Assembly: GCA_964036275.1 (NCBI GenBank)
Contig: CAXIWQ010000128.1
Location: 1-64,000 of the forward strand
Reading direction: 5' to 3'
Origin: Litoditis marina
Lineage: Eukaryota; Nematoda; Chromadorea; Rhabditida; Rhabditidae
Length of the DNA stretch: 64,000 nucleotides
Shown here: positions 38,461 to 51,720 of the stretch, one piece after another
How the letters are laid out: each line of letters starts with the position of its first letter
Position numbering within the stretch: position 1 is the first letter of the stretch
Notes under the pieces: model-generated
Seen by the model: the letters and a program-made list of their open reading frames with translations, nothing else
Databases searched by the model: none
What the model was told of the DNA's origin: nothing
Position numbers and translations under genes: made by a program

Positions 38461-41400
38461 GCCGTATAACCTTTTTCCTGTAGCTGCACGGCAAAGAGTC
38501 AATAACCGCGTTAATTTGTCTTTTGTGGGTGTGCGCCACAGAATATAAAATCGTATTAGGTTTTCGTAGCTGGGAGCAACAGACTTGATAGCCGTATGAA
38601 TTTTTTTCTGTAGCTGCAAGGCAAAGAGGTAATAACCGCGTTAATTTGTCGGTTGTGGCTGTGCGCCACAGAATAGATTGTCGTATCAGGTTTTTGTAGC
38701 TGGGAGCAACAGACTTGATAGCCGTATGAACTTTTCTCTGTAGCTGCAAGGCAAAGAGTCGATAACCGCGTTATATCGTATTTTGTGGCTGTGTGCCACA
38801 GAATAAATAGTTGTATTGGGTTTTTCTAGCTGGGAGCAACATACTTGATAGCCATATAAACTTTTTTCTGTAGCTGCAAGCCAAAGAGTCGATAACCGCG
38901 TAAATTCGTATTTGGTGGCTGTGCGCTACAGAATAGATTGTCGTATTAGGTTTTTGTAGCTGGGAGCAACAGATTTGATAGCCGTATGAAATGTTCTCTG
39001 TAACTGCAAGGCAAAGAGGTAATAACCGCGTTAATTTGTCTTTTGTGGCTGTGCGCCACAGAATATAAAGTCGTATTAGGTTTTTGTAGCCATGAGCAAC
39101 AGACTTGATAGCCGTATAAACTTTTTTTCTGTAGCTGCACGGCAAAGAGTCAATAACCGCGTAAAATCTTTTGTGGCTGTGCGCCACAGAATATAAAGTC
39201 GTATTAGGTTTTTGTAGCTGGGAGCAACAGACTTGATAGCCGTATAAACTTTTTTCTGTAGCTGCAAAGCAAACAGTCGATAACCGCGTTAATTCGTATT
39301 TTGTGGCTGTGCGCCACAGAATAGATAGTCGTATTAGGTTTTTGTAGCTGGGAGCAACAGATTTGATAGCCGTATGAAATGTTCTCTGTAACTGCGAGGC
39401 AAAGAGTCAATAACCGCGTTAATTTGTCTTTTGTGGGTGTGCGCCACAGAATATAAAATCGTATTAGGTTTTCGTAGCTGGGAGCAACAGACTTGATAGC
39501 CGTATGAATTTTTTTATGTAGCTGCAAGGCAATAAGGTAATAACCGCGTTAATTTGTCTGTTGTGGCTGTACGCCACAGAATAGATTGTCGTATCAGGTT
39601 TTTGTAGCTGGGAGCAACAGACTTGATAGCCGTATGAACTTTTCTCTGTAGCTGCAAGGCAAAGGGTCGATAACCGCGTTATATCGTATTTTGTGGCTGT
39701 GTGCCACAGAATAGATAGTTGTATTGGGTTTTTCTAGCTGGGAGCAACATACTTGATAGCCATATAAACTTTTTTCTGTAGCTGCAAGCCAAAGCGTCGA
39801 TAACCGCGTAAATTCGTATTTTGTGGCTGTGCGCCACAGAATAGATTGTCGTATTAGGTTTTTGTAGCTGGGAGCAACAGATTTGATAGCCGTATGAAAT
39901 GTTCTCTGTAACTGCAAGGCAAAGAGGTAATAACCGCGTTAATTTGTCTTTTGTGGCTGTGCGCCACAGAATATAAAGTCGTATTAGGTTTTTGTAGCCA
40001 TGAGCAACAGACTTGATAGCCGTATAAACTTTTTTTCTGTAGCTGCACGGTAAAGAGTCAATAACCGCGTAAAATCTTTTGTGGCTGTGCGCCACAGAAT
40101 AGATTGTCGTATTATGTTTTTGTAGTTGGGAGCAACAGACTTGATAGCCGTATGATTTTTTTTTGTAGCTGCAAGTCAAAATGTCGATAACCGCGTTAAT
40201 TCGTTTTTGTGGCTGTGCGCCACAGAATAGATTGTCGTATTAGGTTTTTGTAGCTGGGAGCAACCGACTTGATAGCCGTATTAACTTTTTTCTGTAGCTG
40301 CAAAACAAACAGTCGATAACCGCGTTAATTCGTATTTTGTGGCTGTGCGCCACAGAATAGATAGTCGTATTAGGTTTTTGTAGCTGGGAGCAACATACTT
40401 GATAGCCGTATAAACTTTTTTCTGTAGCTGCACGGCAAAGAGTCAATAACCGCGTTAATTTGTCTTTTGTGACTGTGCGCCACAGAATATAAAGTCGTAT
40501 TAGGTTTTTGTAGCTGGGAGCAACAGACTTGATAGCCGTATGAACTTTTTTCTGTAGCTGCAAGGCAAAGAGGTAATAACCGCGTTAATTTGTCTTTTGT
40601 GGCTGTGCGCCACAGAATATAAAGTCGTATTAGGTTTTTGTTGCCATGAGCAACATACTTGATAGCCGTATAAACTTTTTTCTGTAGCTGCAAGGCAAAG
40701 AGTCGATAACCGCGTTAATTCGTATTTTGTGGCTGTGTGCCACAGAATATAAAATCGTATTAGGTTTTCGTAGCTGGGAGCAACAGACTTGATAGCCGTA
40801 TGAATTTTTTTCTGTAGCTGCAAGGCAAAGAGTCAATAACCGCGTTAATTTGTCTTTTGTGGCTGTGCGCCACAGAATATAAAGTCGTATTAGGTTTTTG
40901 TAGCCATGAGCAACAGACCTGATAGCCGTATGAACTGTTCTCTGTAGCTGCAAGGCAAAGAGTCGATAACCGCGTTAATTCGTATTTTGTGGCTGTGCGC
41001 CACAGAATAGATTGTCGTATTAGGTTTTTGTAGCTGGGAGCAACATATTTGATAGCCGTATGAACTGTTCTCTGTAGCTGCAAGGCAAAGAGTCGATAAC
41101 CGCGTTAATTTGTCTTTTGTGGCTGTGCGCCACAGAATATAAAGTCGTATTAGGTTTTTGTAGCCATGAGCAACAGACTTGATAGCCGTATAAACTTTTT
41201 TCTGTAGCTGCAAGGCAAAGAGTCGATAACCGCGTTAATTCGTATTTTGTGGCTGTGTGCCACAGAATAGATAGTTGTATTGGGTTTTTCTAGCTGGGAG
41301 CAACATACTTGATAGCCGTATAAACTTTTTTCTGTAGCTGCAAGGCAAAGAGTCAATAACCGCGTTAATTTGTCTTTTGTGGCTGTGCGCCACAGAATAT

Positions 41401-44400
41401 AAAGTCGTATTAGGTTTTTGTAGCCATGAGCAACAGACCTGATAGCCGTATAACCTTTTTCCTGTAGCTGCACGGCAAAGAGTCAATAACCGCGTTAATT
41501 TGTATTTTGTGGCTGTGCGCCACAGAATAGATTGTCGTATTATGTTTCTGTAGTTGGAAGCAACAGACTTGATAGCCGTATGATTTTTTTTTGTAGCTGC
41601 AAGTCAAAATGTCAATAACCGCGTTAATTCGTCTTTGTGGCTGTGCGCCACAGAATAGATTGTCGTATTAGGTTTTTGTAGCTGGGAGCAACAGATTTGA
41701 TAGCCGTATGAACTTTTTCCTGTAGCTGCACGGCAAAGAGTCAATAACCGCGTTAATTTGTCTTTTGTGGCTGTGCGCCACAGAATATAAAGTCGTATTA
41801 GGTTTTTGTAGCTGGGAGCAACATACTTGATAGCCGTATAACCTTTTTCCTGTAGCTGCACGGCAAAGAGTCAATAACCGCGTTAATTTGTATTTTGTGG
41901 CTGTGCGCCACAGAATATAAAGTCGTACTATGTTTTTGTAGTTGGGAGCAACAGACTTGATAGCCGTATGATTTTTTTTTGTAGCTGCAAGTCAAAATGT
42001 CGATAACCGCGTTAATTCGTTTTTGTGGCTGTGCGCCACAGAATAGATTGTCGTATTAGGTTTTTGTAGCTGGGAGCAACCGACTTGATAGCCGTATTAA
42101 CTTTTTTCTGTAGCTGCAAAACAAACAGTCGATAACCGCGTCAATTCGTATTTTGTGGCTGTGCGCCACAGAATAGATAGTCGTATTAGGTTTTTGTAGC
42201 TGGGAGCAACATACTTGATAGCCGTATAAACTTTTTTCTGTAGCTGCACGGCAAAGAGTCAATAACCGCGTTAATTTGTCTTTTGTGACTGTGCGCCACA
42301 GAATATAAAGTCGTATTAGGTTTTTGTAGCTGGGAGCAACAGACTTGATAGCCGTATGAACTTTTTTCTGTAGCTGCAAGGCAAAGAGGTAATAACCGCG
42401 TTAATTTGTCTTTTGTGGCTGTGCGCCACAGAATATAAAGTCGTATTAGGTTTTTGTAACCATGAGCAACATACTTGATAGCCGTATAAACTTTTTTCTG
42501 TAGCTGCAAGGCAAAGAGTCGATAACCGCGTTAATTCGTATTTTGTGGCTGTGTGCCACAGAATAGATAGTTGTATTGGGTTTTTCTAGCTGGGAGCAAC
42601 ATACTTGATAGCCGTATAAACTTTTTTCTGTAGCTGCAAGGCAAAGAGTCAATAACCGCGTTAATTTGTCTTTTGTGGCTGTGCGCCACAGAATATAAAG
42701 TCGTATTAGGTTTTTGTAGCCATGAGCAACAGACCTGATAGCCGTATGAACTGTTCTCTGTAGCTGCAAGGCAAAGAGTCGATAACCGCGTTAATTCGTA
42801 TTTTGTGGCTGTGCGCCACAGAATAGATTGTCGTATTAGGTTTTTGTAGCTGGGAGCAACATATTTGATAGCCGTATGAACTGTTCTCTGTAGCTGCAAG
42901 GCAAAGAGTCGATAACCGCGTTAATTTGTCTTTTGTGGCTGTGCGCCACAGAATATAAAGTCGTATTAGGTTTTTGTAGCCATGAGCAACAGACTTGATA
43001 GCCGTATAAACTTTTTTCTGTAGCTGCAAGGCAAAGAGTCGATAACCGCGTTAATTCGTATTTTGTGGCTGTGTGCCACAGAATAGATAGTTGTATTGGG
43101 TTTTTCTAGCTGGGAGCAACATACTTGATAGCCGTATAAACTTCTTTCTGTAGCTGCAAGGCAAAGAGGTAATAACCGCGTTAATTTGTCTTTTGTGGGT
43201 GTGCGCCACAGAATATAAAATCGTATTAGGTTTTCGTAGCTGGGAGCAACAGACTTGATAGCCGTATGAATTTTTTTCTGTAGCTGCAAGGCAAAGAGGT
43301 AATAACCGCGTTAATTTGTCTGTTGTGGCTGTGCGCCACAGAATAGATAGTCGTATTAGGTTTTTGTAGCTGGGAGCAACATACTTGATAGCCGTATAAA
43401 CTTTTTTCTGTAGCTGCACGGCAAAGAGTCAATAACCGCGTTAATTTGTCTTTTGTGACTGTGCGCCACAGAATATAAAGTCGTATTAGGTTTTTGTAGC
43501 TGGGAGCAACAGACTTGATAGCCGTATGAACTTTTTTCTGTAGCTGCAAGGCAAAGAGGTAATAACCGCGTTAATTTGTCTTTTGTGGCTGTGCGCCACA
43601 GAATATAAAGTCGTATTAGGTTTTTGTAACCATGAGCAACATACTTGATAGCCGTATAAACTTTTTTCTGTAGCTGCAAGTCAAAATGTCGATAACCGCG
43701 TTAATTCGTTTTTGTGGCTGTGCGCCACAGAATAGATTGTCGTATTAGGTTTTTGTAGCTGGGAGCAACCGACTTGATAGCCGTATTAACTTTTTTCTGT
43801 AGCTGCAAAACAAACAGTCGATAACCGCGTCAATTCGTATTTTGTGGCTGTGCGCCACAGAATAGATAGTCGTATTAGGTTTTTGTAGCTGGGAGCAACA
43901 TACTTGATAGCCGTATAAACTTTTTTCTGTAGCTGCACGGCAAAGAGTCAATAACCGCGTTAATTTGTCTTTTGTGACTGTGCGCCACAGAATATAAAGT
44001 CGTATTAGGTTTTTGTAGCTGGGAGCAACAGACTTGATAGCCGTATGAACTTTTTTCTGTAGCTGCAAGGCAAAGAGGTAATAACCGCGTTAATTTGTCT
44101 TTTGTGGCTGTGCGCCACAGAATATAAAGTCGTATTAGGTTTTTGTAACCATGAGCAACATACTTGATAGCCGTATAAACTTTTTTCTGTAGCTGCAAGG
44201 CAAAGAGTCGATAACCGCGTTAATTCGTATTTTGTGGCTGTGTGCCACAGAATAGATAGTTGTATTGGGTTTTTCTAGCTGGGAGCAACATACTTGATAG
44301 CCGTATAAACTTTTTTCTGTAGCTGCAAGGCAAAGAGTCAATAACCGCGTTAATTTGTCTTTTGTGGCTGTGCGCCACAGAATATAAAGTCGTATTAGGT

Positions 44401-44914
44401 TTTTGTAGCCATGAGCAACAGACCTGATAGCCGTATGAACTGTTCTCTGTAGCTGCAAGGCAAAGAGTCGATAACCGCGTTAATTCGTATTTTGTGGCTG
44501 TGCGCCACAGAATAGATTGTCGTATTAGGTTTTTGTAGCTGGGAGCAACATATTTGATAGCCGTATGAACTGTTCTCTGTAGCTGCAAGGCAAAGAGTCG
44601 ATAACCGCGTTAATTTGTCTTTTGTGGCTGTGCGCCACAGAATATAAAGTCGTATTAGGTTTTTGTAGCCATGAGCAACAGACTTGATAGCCGTATAAAC
44701 TTTTTTCTGTAGCTGCAAGGCAAAGAGTCGATAACCGCGTTAATTCGTATTTTGTGGCTGTGTGCCACAGAATAGATAGTTGTATTGGGTTTTTCTAGCT
44801 GGGAGCAACATACTTGATAGCCGTATAAACTTCTTTCTGTAGCTGCAAGGCAAAGAGGTAATAACCGCGTTAATTTGTCTTTTGTGGGTGTGCGCCACAG
44901 AATATAAAATCGTA

Positions 44915-47640
44915 TTAGGTTCTCGTAGCTGGGAGCAACAGACTTGATAGCCGTATGAATTTTTTTCTGTAGCTGCAAGGCAAAGAGGTAATAACCGCGT
45001 TAATTTGTCTGTTGTGGCTGTGCGCCACAGAATATATAGTCGTATTAGGTTTTTGTAGCTGGGAGCAACATACTTGATAGCCGTATAAACTTTTTTCTGT
45101 AGCTGCACGGCAAAGAGTCAATAACCGCGTTAATTTGTCTTTTGTGACTGTGCGCCACAGAATATAAAGTCGTATTAGGTTTTTGTAGCTGGGAGCAACA
45201 GACTTGATAGCCGTATGAACTTTTTTCTGTAGCTGCAAGGCAAAGAGGTAATAACCGCGTTAATTTGTCTTTTGTGGCTGTGCGCCACAGAATATAAAGT
45301 CGTATTAGGTTTTTGTAACCATGAGCAACATACTTGATAGCCGTATAAACTTTTTTCTGTAGCTGCAAGGCAAAGAGTCGATAACCGCGTTAATTCGTAT
45401 TTTGTGGCTGTGTGCCACAGAATAGATAGTTGTATTGGGTTTTTCTAGCTGGGAGCAACATACTTGATAGCCGTATAAACTTTTTTCTGTAGCTGCAAGG
45501 CAAAGAGTCAATAACCGCGTTAATTTGTCTTTTGTGGCTGTGCGCCACAGAATATAAAGTCGTATTAGGTTTTTGTAGCCATGAGCAACAGACCTGATAG
45601 CCGTATGAACTGTTCTCTGTAGCTGCAAGGCAAAGAGTCGATAACCGCGTTAATTCGTATTTTGTGGCTGTGCGCCACAGAATAGATTGTCGTATTAGGT
45701 TTTTGTAGCTGGGAGCAACATATTTGATAGCCGTATGAACTGTTCTCTGTAGCTGCAAGGCAAAGAGTCGATAACCGCGTTAATTTGTCTTTTGTGGCTG
45801 TGCGCCACAGAATATAAAGTCGTATTAGGTTTTTGTAGCCATGAGCAACAGACTTGATAGCCGTATAAACTTTTTTCTGTAGCTGCAAGGCAAAGAGTCG
45901 ATAACCGCGTTAATTCGTATTTTGTGGCTGTGTGCCACAGAATAGATAGTTGTATTGGGTTTTTCTAGCTGGGAGCAACATACTTGATAGCCGTATAAAC
46001 TTCTTTCTGTAGCTGCAAGGCAAAGAGGTAATAACCGCGTTAATTTGTCTTTTGTGGGTGTGCGCCACAGAATATAAAATCGTATTAGGTTTTCGTAGCT
46101 GGGAGCAACAGACTTGATAGCCGTATGAATTTTTTTCTGTAGCTGCAAGGCAAAGAGGTAATAACCGCGTTAATTTGTCTGTTGTGGCTGTGCGCCACAG
46201 AATAGATTGTCGTATCAGGTTTTTGTAGCTGGAGCAACAGACTTGATAGCCGTATGAACTTTTCTCTGTAGCTGCAAGGCAAAGAGTCGATAACCGCGTT
46301 ATATCGTATTTTGTGGCTGTGTGCCACATAATAGATAGTTGTATTGGGTTTTTCTAGCTGGGAGCAACATACTTGATAGCCATATAAACTTTTTTCTGTA
46401 GCTGCAAGCCAAAGAGTCGATAACCGCGTAAATTCGTATTTTGTGGCTGTGCGCCACAGAATAGATTGTCGTATTAGGTTTTTGTAGCTGGGAGCAACAG
46501 ATTTGATAGCCGTATGAAATGTTCTCTGTAACTGCAAGGCAAAGAGGTAATAACCGCGTTAATTTGTCTTTTGTGGCTGTGCGCCACAGAATATAAAGTC
46601 GTATTAGGTTTTTGTAGCCATGAGCAACAGACTTGATAGCCGTATAAACTTTTTTTCTGTAGCTGCACGGCAAAGAGTCAATAACCGCGTAAAATCTTTT
46701 GTGGCTGTGCGCCACAGAATATAAAGTCGTATTAGGTTTTTGTAGCTGGGAGCAACAGACTTGATAGCCGTATAAACTTTTTTCTGTAGCTGCAAAGCAA
46801 ACAGTCGATAACCGCGTTAATTCGTATTTTGTGGCTGTGCGCCACAGAATAGATAGTCGTATTAGGTTTTTGTAGCTGGGAGCAACAGATTTGATAGCCG
46901 TATGAAATGTTCTCTGTAACTGCAAGGCAAAGAGGTAATAACCGCGTTAATTTGTCTTTTGTGGCTGTGTGCCACAGAATAGATAGTTGTATTGGGTTTT
47001 TCTAGCTGGGAGCAACATACTTGATAGCCGTATAAACTTTTTTCTGTAGCTGCAAGGCAAAGAGTCAATAACCGCGTTAATTTGTCTTTTGTGGCTGTGC
47101 GCCACAGAATATAAAGTCGTATTAGGTTTTGTAGCCATGAGCAACAGACCTGATAGCCGTATGAACTGTTCTCTGTAGCTGCAAGGCAAAGAGTCGATAA
47201 CCGCGTTAATTCGTATTTTGTGGCTGTGCGCCACAGAATAGATTGTCGTATTAGGTTTTTGTAGCTGGGAGCAACATATTTGATAGCCGTATGAACTGTT
47301 CTCTGTAGCTGCAAGGCAAAGAGTCGATAACCGCGTTAATTTGTCTTTTGTGGCTGTGCGCCACAGAATATAAAGTCGTATTAGGTTTTTGTAGCCATGA
47401 GCAACAGACTTGATAGCCGTATAAACTTTTTTCTGTAGCTGCAAGGCAAAGAGTCGATAACCGCGTTAATTCGTATTTTGTGGCTGTGTGCCACAGAATA
47501 GATAGTTGTATTGGGTTTTTCTAGCTGGGAGCAACATACTTGATAGCCGTATAAACTTCTTTCTGTAGCTGCAAGGCAAAGAGGTAATAACCGCGTTAAT
47601 TTGTCTTTTGTGGGTGTGCGCCACAGAATATAAAATCGTA
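44915..47640. repeat. 21-monomer higher-order repeat (~2,726 bp), copy 1
   Basis: Monomer order repeats 2,726-2,728 bp downstream. Shared variants include GGTTCTCGTAGC (about 44,917 and 47,643), GTAACCATGAGC (45,317 and 48,041) and CCACATAATAG (about 46,324 and 49,051). Confidence 0.82.
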
Positions 47641-50367
47641 TTAGGTTCTCGTAGCTGGGAGCAACAGACTTGATAGCCGTATGAATTTTTTTCTGTAGCT
47701 GCAAGGCAAAGAGGTAATAACCGCGTTAATTTGTCTGTTGTGGCTGTGCGCCACAGAATATATAGTCGTATTAGGTTTTTGTAGCTGGGAGCAACATACT
47801 TGATAGCCGTATAAACTTTTTTCTGTAGCTGCACGGCAAAGAGTCAATAACCGCGTTAATTTGTCTTTTGTGACTGTGCGCCACAGAATATAAAGTCGTA
47901 TTAGGTTTTTGTAGCTGGGAGCAACAGACTTGATAGCCGTATGAACTTTTTTCTGTAGCTGCAAGGCAAAGAGGTAATAACCGCGTTAATTTGTCTTTTG
48001 TGGCTGTGCGCCACAGAATATAAAGTCGTATTAGGTTTTTGTAACCATGAGCAACATACTTGATAGCCGTATAAACTTTTTTCTGTAGCTGCAAGGCAAA
48101 GAGTCGATAACCGCGTTAATTCGTATTTTGTGGCTGTGTGCCACAGAATAGATAGTTGTATTGGGTTTTTCTAGCTGGGAGCAACATACTTGATAGCCGT
48201 ATAAACTTTTTTCTGTAGCTGCAAGGCAAAGAGTCAATAACCGCGTTAATTTGTCTTTTGTGGCTGTGCGCCACAGAATATAAAGTCGTATTAGGTTTTT
48301 GTAGCCATGAGCAACAGACCTGATAGCCGTATGAACTGTTCTCTGTAGCTGCAAGGCAAAGAGTCGATAACCGCGTTAATTCGTATTTTGTGGCTGTGCG
48401 CCACAGAATAGATTGTCGTATTAGGTTTTTGTAGCTGGGAGCAACATATTTGATAGCCGTATGAACTGTTCTCTGTAGCTGCAAGGCAAAGAGTCGATAA
48501 CCGCGTTAATTTGTCTTTTGTGGCTGTGCGCCACAGAATATAAAGTCGTATTAGGTTTTTGTAGCCATGAGCAACAGACTTGATAGCCGTATAAACTTTT
48601 TTCTGTAGCTGCAAGGCAAAGAGTCGATAACCGCGTTAATTCGTATTTTGTGGCTGTGTGCCACAGAATAGATAGTTGTATTGGGTTTTTCTAGCTGGGA
48701 GCAACATACTTGATAGCCGTATAAACTTCTTTCTGTAGCTGCAAGGCAAAGAGGTAATAACCGCGTTAATTTGTCTTTTGTGGGTGTGCGCCACAGAATA
48801 TAAAATCGTATTAGGTTTTCGTAGCTGGGAGCAACAGACTTGATAGCCGTATGAATTTTTTTCTGTAGCTGCAAGGCAAAGAGGTAATAACCGCGTTAAT
48901 TTGTCTGTTGTGGCTGTGCGCCACAGAATAGATTGTCGTATCAGGTTTTTGTAGCTGGGAGCAACAGACTTGATAGCCGTATGAACTTTTCTCTGTAGCT
49001 GCAAGGCAAAGAGTCGATAACCGCGTTATATCGTATTTTGTGGCTGTGTGCCACATAATAGATAGTTGTATTGGGTTTTTCTAGCTGGGAGCAACATACT
49101 TGATAGCCATATAAACTTTTTTCTGTAGCTGCAAGCCAAAGAGTCGATAACCGCGTAAATTCGTATTTTGTGGCTGTGCGCCACAGAATAGATTGTCGTA
49201 TTAGGTTTTTGTAGCTGGGAGCAACAGATTTGATAGCCGTATGAAATGTTCTCTGTAACTGCAAGGCAAAGAGGTAATAACCGCGTTAATTTGTCTTTTG
49301 TGGCTGTGCGCCACAGAATATAAAGTCGTATTAGGTTTTTGTAGCCATGAGCAACAGACTTGATAGCCGTATAAACTTTTTTTCTGTAGCTGCACGGCAA
49401 AGAGTCAATAACCGCGTAAAATCTTTTGTGGCTGTGCGCCACAGAATATAAAGTCGTATTAGGTTTTTGTAGCTGGGAGCAACAGACTTGATAGCCGTAT
49501 AAACTTTTTTCTGTAGCTGCAAAGCAAACAGTCGATAACCGCGTTAATTCGTATTTTGTGGCTGTGCGCCACAGAATAGATAGTCGTATTAGGTTTTTGT
49601 AGCTGGGAGCAACAGATTTGATAGCCGTATGAAATGTTCTCTGTAACTGCAAGGCAAAGAGGTAATAACCGCGTTAATTTGTCTTTTGTGGCTGTGTGCC
49701 ACAGAATAGATAGTTGTATTGGGTTTTTCTAGCTGGGAGCAACATACTTGATAGCCGTATAAACTTTTTTCTGTAGCTGCAAGGCAAAGAGTCAATAACC
49801 GCGTTAATTTGTCTTTTGTGGCTGTGCGCCACAGAATATAAAGTCGTATTAGGTTTTTGTAGCCATGAGCAACAGACCTGATAGCCGTATGAACTGTTCT
49901 CTGTAGCTGCAAGGCAAAGAGTCGATAACCGCGTTAATTCGTATTTTGTGGCTGTGCGCCACAGAATAGATTGTCGTATTAGGTTTTTGTAGCTGGGAGC
50001 AACATATTTGATAGCCGTATGAACTGTTCTCTGTAGCTGCAAGGCAAAGAGTCGATAACCGCGTTAATTTGTCTTTTGTGGCTGTGCGCCACAGAATATA
50101 AAGTCGTATTAGGTTTTTGTAGCCATGAGCAACAGACTTGATAGCCGTATAAACTTTTTTCTGTAGCTGCAAGGCAAAGAGTCGATAACCGCGTTAATTC
50201 GTATTTTGTGGCTGTGTGCCACAGAATAGATAGTTGTATTGGGTTTTTCTAGCTGGGAGCAACATACTTGATAGCCGTATAAACTTCTTTCTGTAGCTGC
50301 AAGGCAAAGAGGTAATAACCGCGTTAATTTGTCTTTTGTGGGTGTGCGCCACAGAATATAAAATCGT
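47641..50367. repeat. 21-monomer higher-order repeat (~2,727 bp), copy 2
   Basis: Second copy, directly adjacent. Small single-base indels, such as GCTGGAGCAAC near 46,232 and GGTTTTGTAGCC near 47,126 that occur only in copy 1, shift the offset by one or two bases. Confidence 0.82.
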
Positions 50368-51720
50368 ATTAGGTTTTCGTAGCTGGGAGCAACAGACTTG
50401 ATAGCCGTATGAATTTTTTTCTGTAGCTGCAAGGCAAAGAGGTAATAACCGCGTTAATTTGTCTGTTGTGGCTGTGCGCCACAGAATAGATTGTCGTATC
50501 AGGTTTTTGTAGCTGGGAGCAACAGACTTGATAGCCGTATGAACTTTTCTCTGTAGCTGCAAGGCAAAGAGTCGATAACCGCGTTATATCGTATTTTGTG
50601 GCTGTGTGCCACATAATATATAGTTGTATTGGGTTTTTCTAGCTGGGAGCAACATACTTGATAGCCATATAAACTTTTTTCTGTAGCTGCAAGCCAAAGA
50701 GTCGATAACCGCGTAAATTCGTATTTTGTGCTGTGCGCCACAGAATAGATAGTCGTATTAGGTTTTTGTAGCTGGGAGCAACAGATTTGATAGCCGTATG
50801 AAATGTTCTCTGTAACTGCAAGACAAAGAGGTAATAACCGCGTTAATTTGTCTTTTGTGGCTGTGCGCCACAGAATATAAAGTCGTATTAGGTTTTTGTA
50901 GCTGGGAGCAACATACTTGATAGCCGTATAACCTTTTTCCTGTAGCTGCACGGCAAAGAGTCAATAACCGCGTTAATTTGTATTTTGTGGCTGTGCGCCA
51001 CAGAATATAAAGTCGTACTATGTTTTTGTAGTTGGGAGCAACAGACTTGATAGCCGTATGATTTTTTTTGTAGCTGCAAGTCAAAATGTCGATAACCGCG
51101 TTAATTCGTTTTTGTGGCTGTGCGCCACAGAATAGATTGTCGTATTAGGTTTTTGTAGCTGGGAGCAACCGACTTGATAGCCGTATTAACTTTTTTCTGT
51201 AGCTGCAAAACAAACAGTCGATAACCGCGTTAATTCGTATTTTGTGGCTGTGCGCCACAGAATAGATAGTCGTATTAGGTTTTTGTAGCTGGGAGCAACA
51301 TACTTGATAGCCGTATAAACTTTTTCTGTAGCTGCACGGCAAAGAGTCAATAACCGCGTTAATTTGTCTTTTGTGGCTGTGCGCCACAGAATATAAAGTA
51401 GTATTAGGTTTTTGTAGCTGGGAGCAACAGACTTGATAGCCGTATGAACTTTTTTCTGTAGCTGCAAGGCAAAGAGGTAATAACCGCGTTAATTTGTTTT
51501 TGTGGCTGTGCGCCACAGAATATAAAGTCGTATTAGGTTTTTGTAGCCATGAGCAACAGACTCGATAGCCGTATAAACTTTTTTCTGTAGCTGCAAGGCA
51601 AAGAGTCGATAACCGCGTTAATTCGTATTTTGTGGCTGTGTGCCACAGAATATAAAGTCGTATTAGGTTTTTGTAGCCATGAGCAACAGACCTGATAGCC
51701 GTATAAACTGTTCTCTGTAG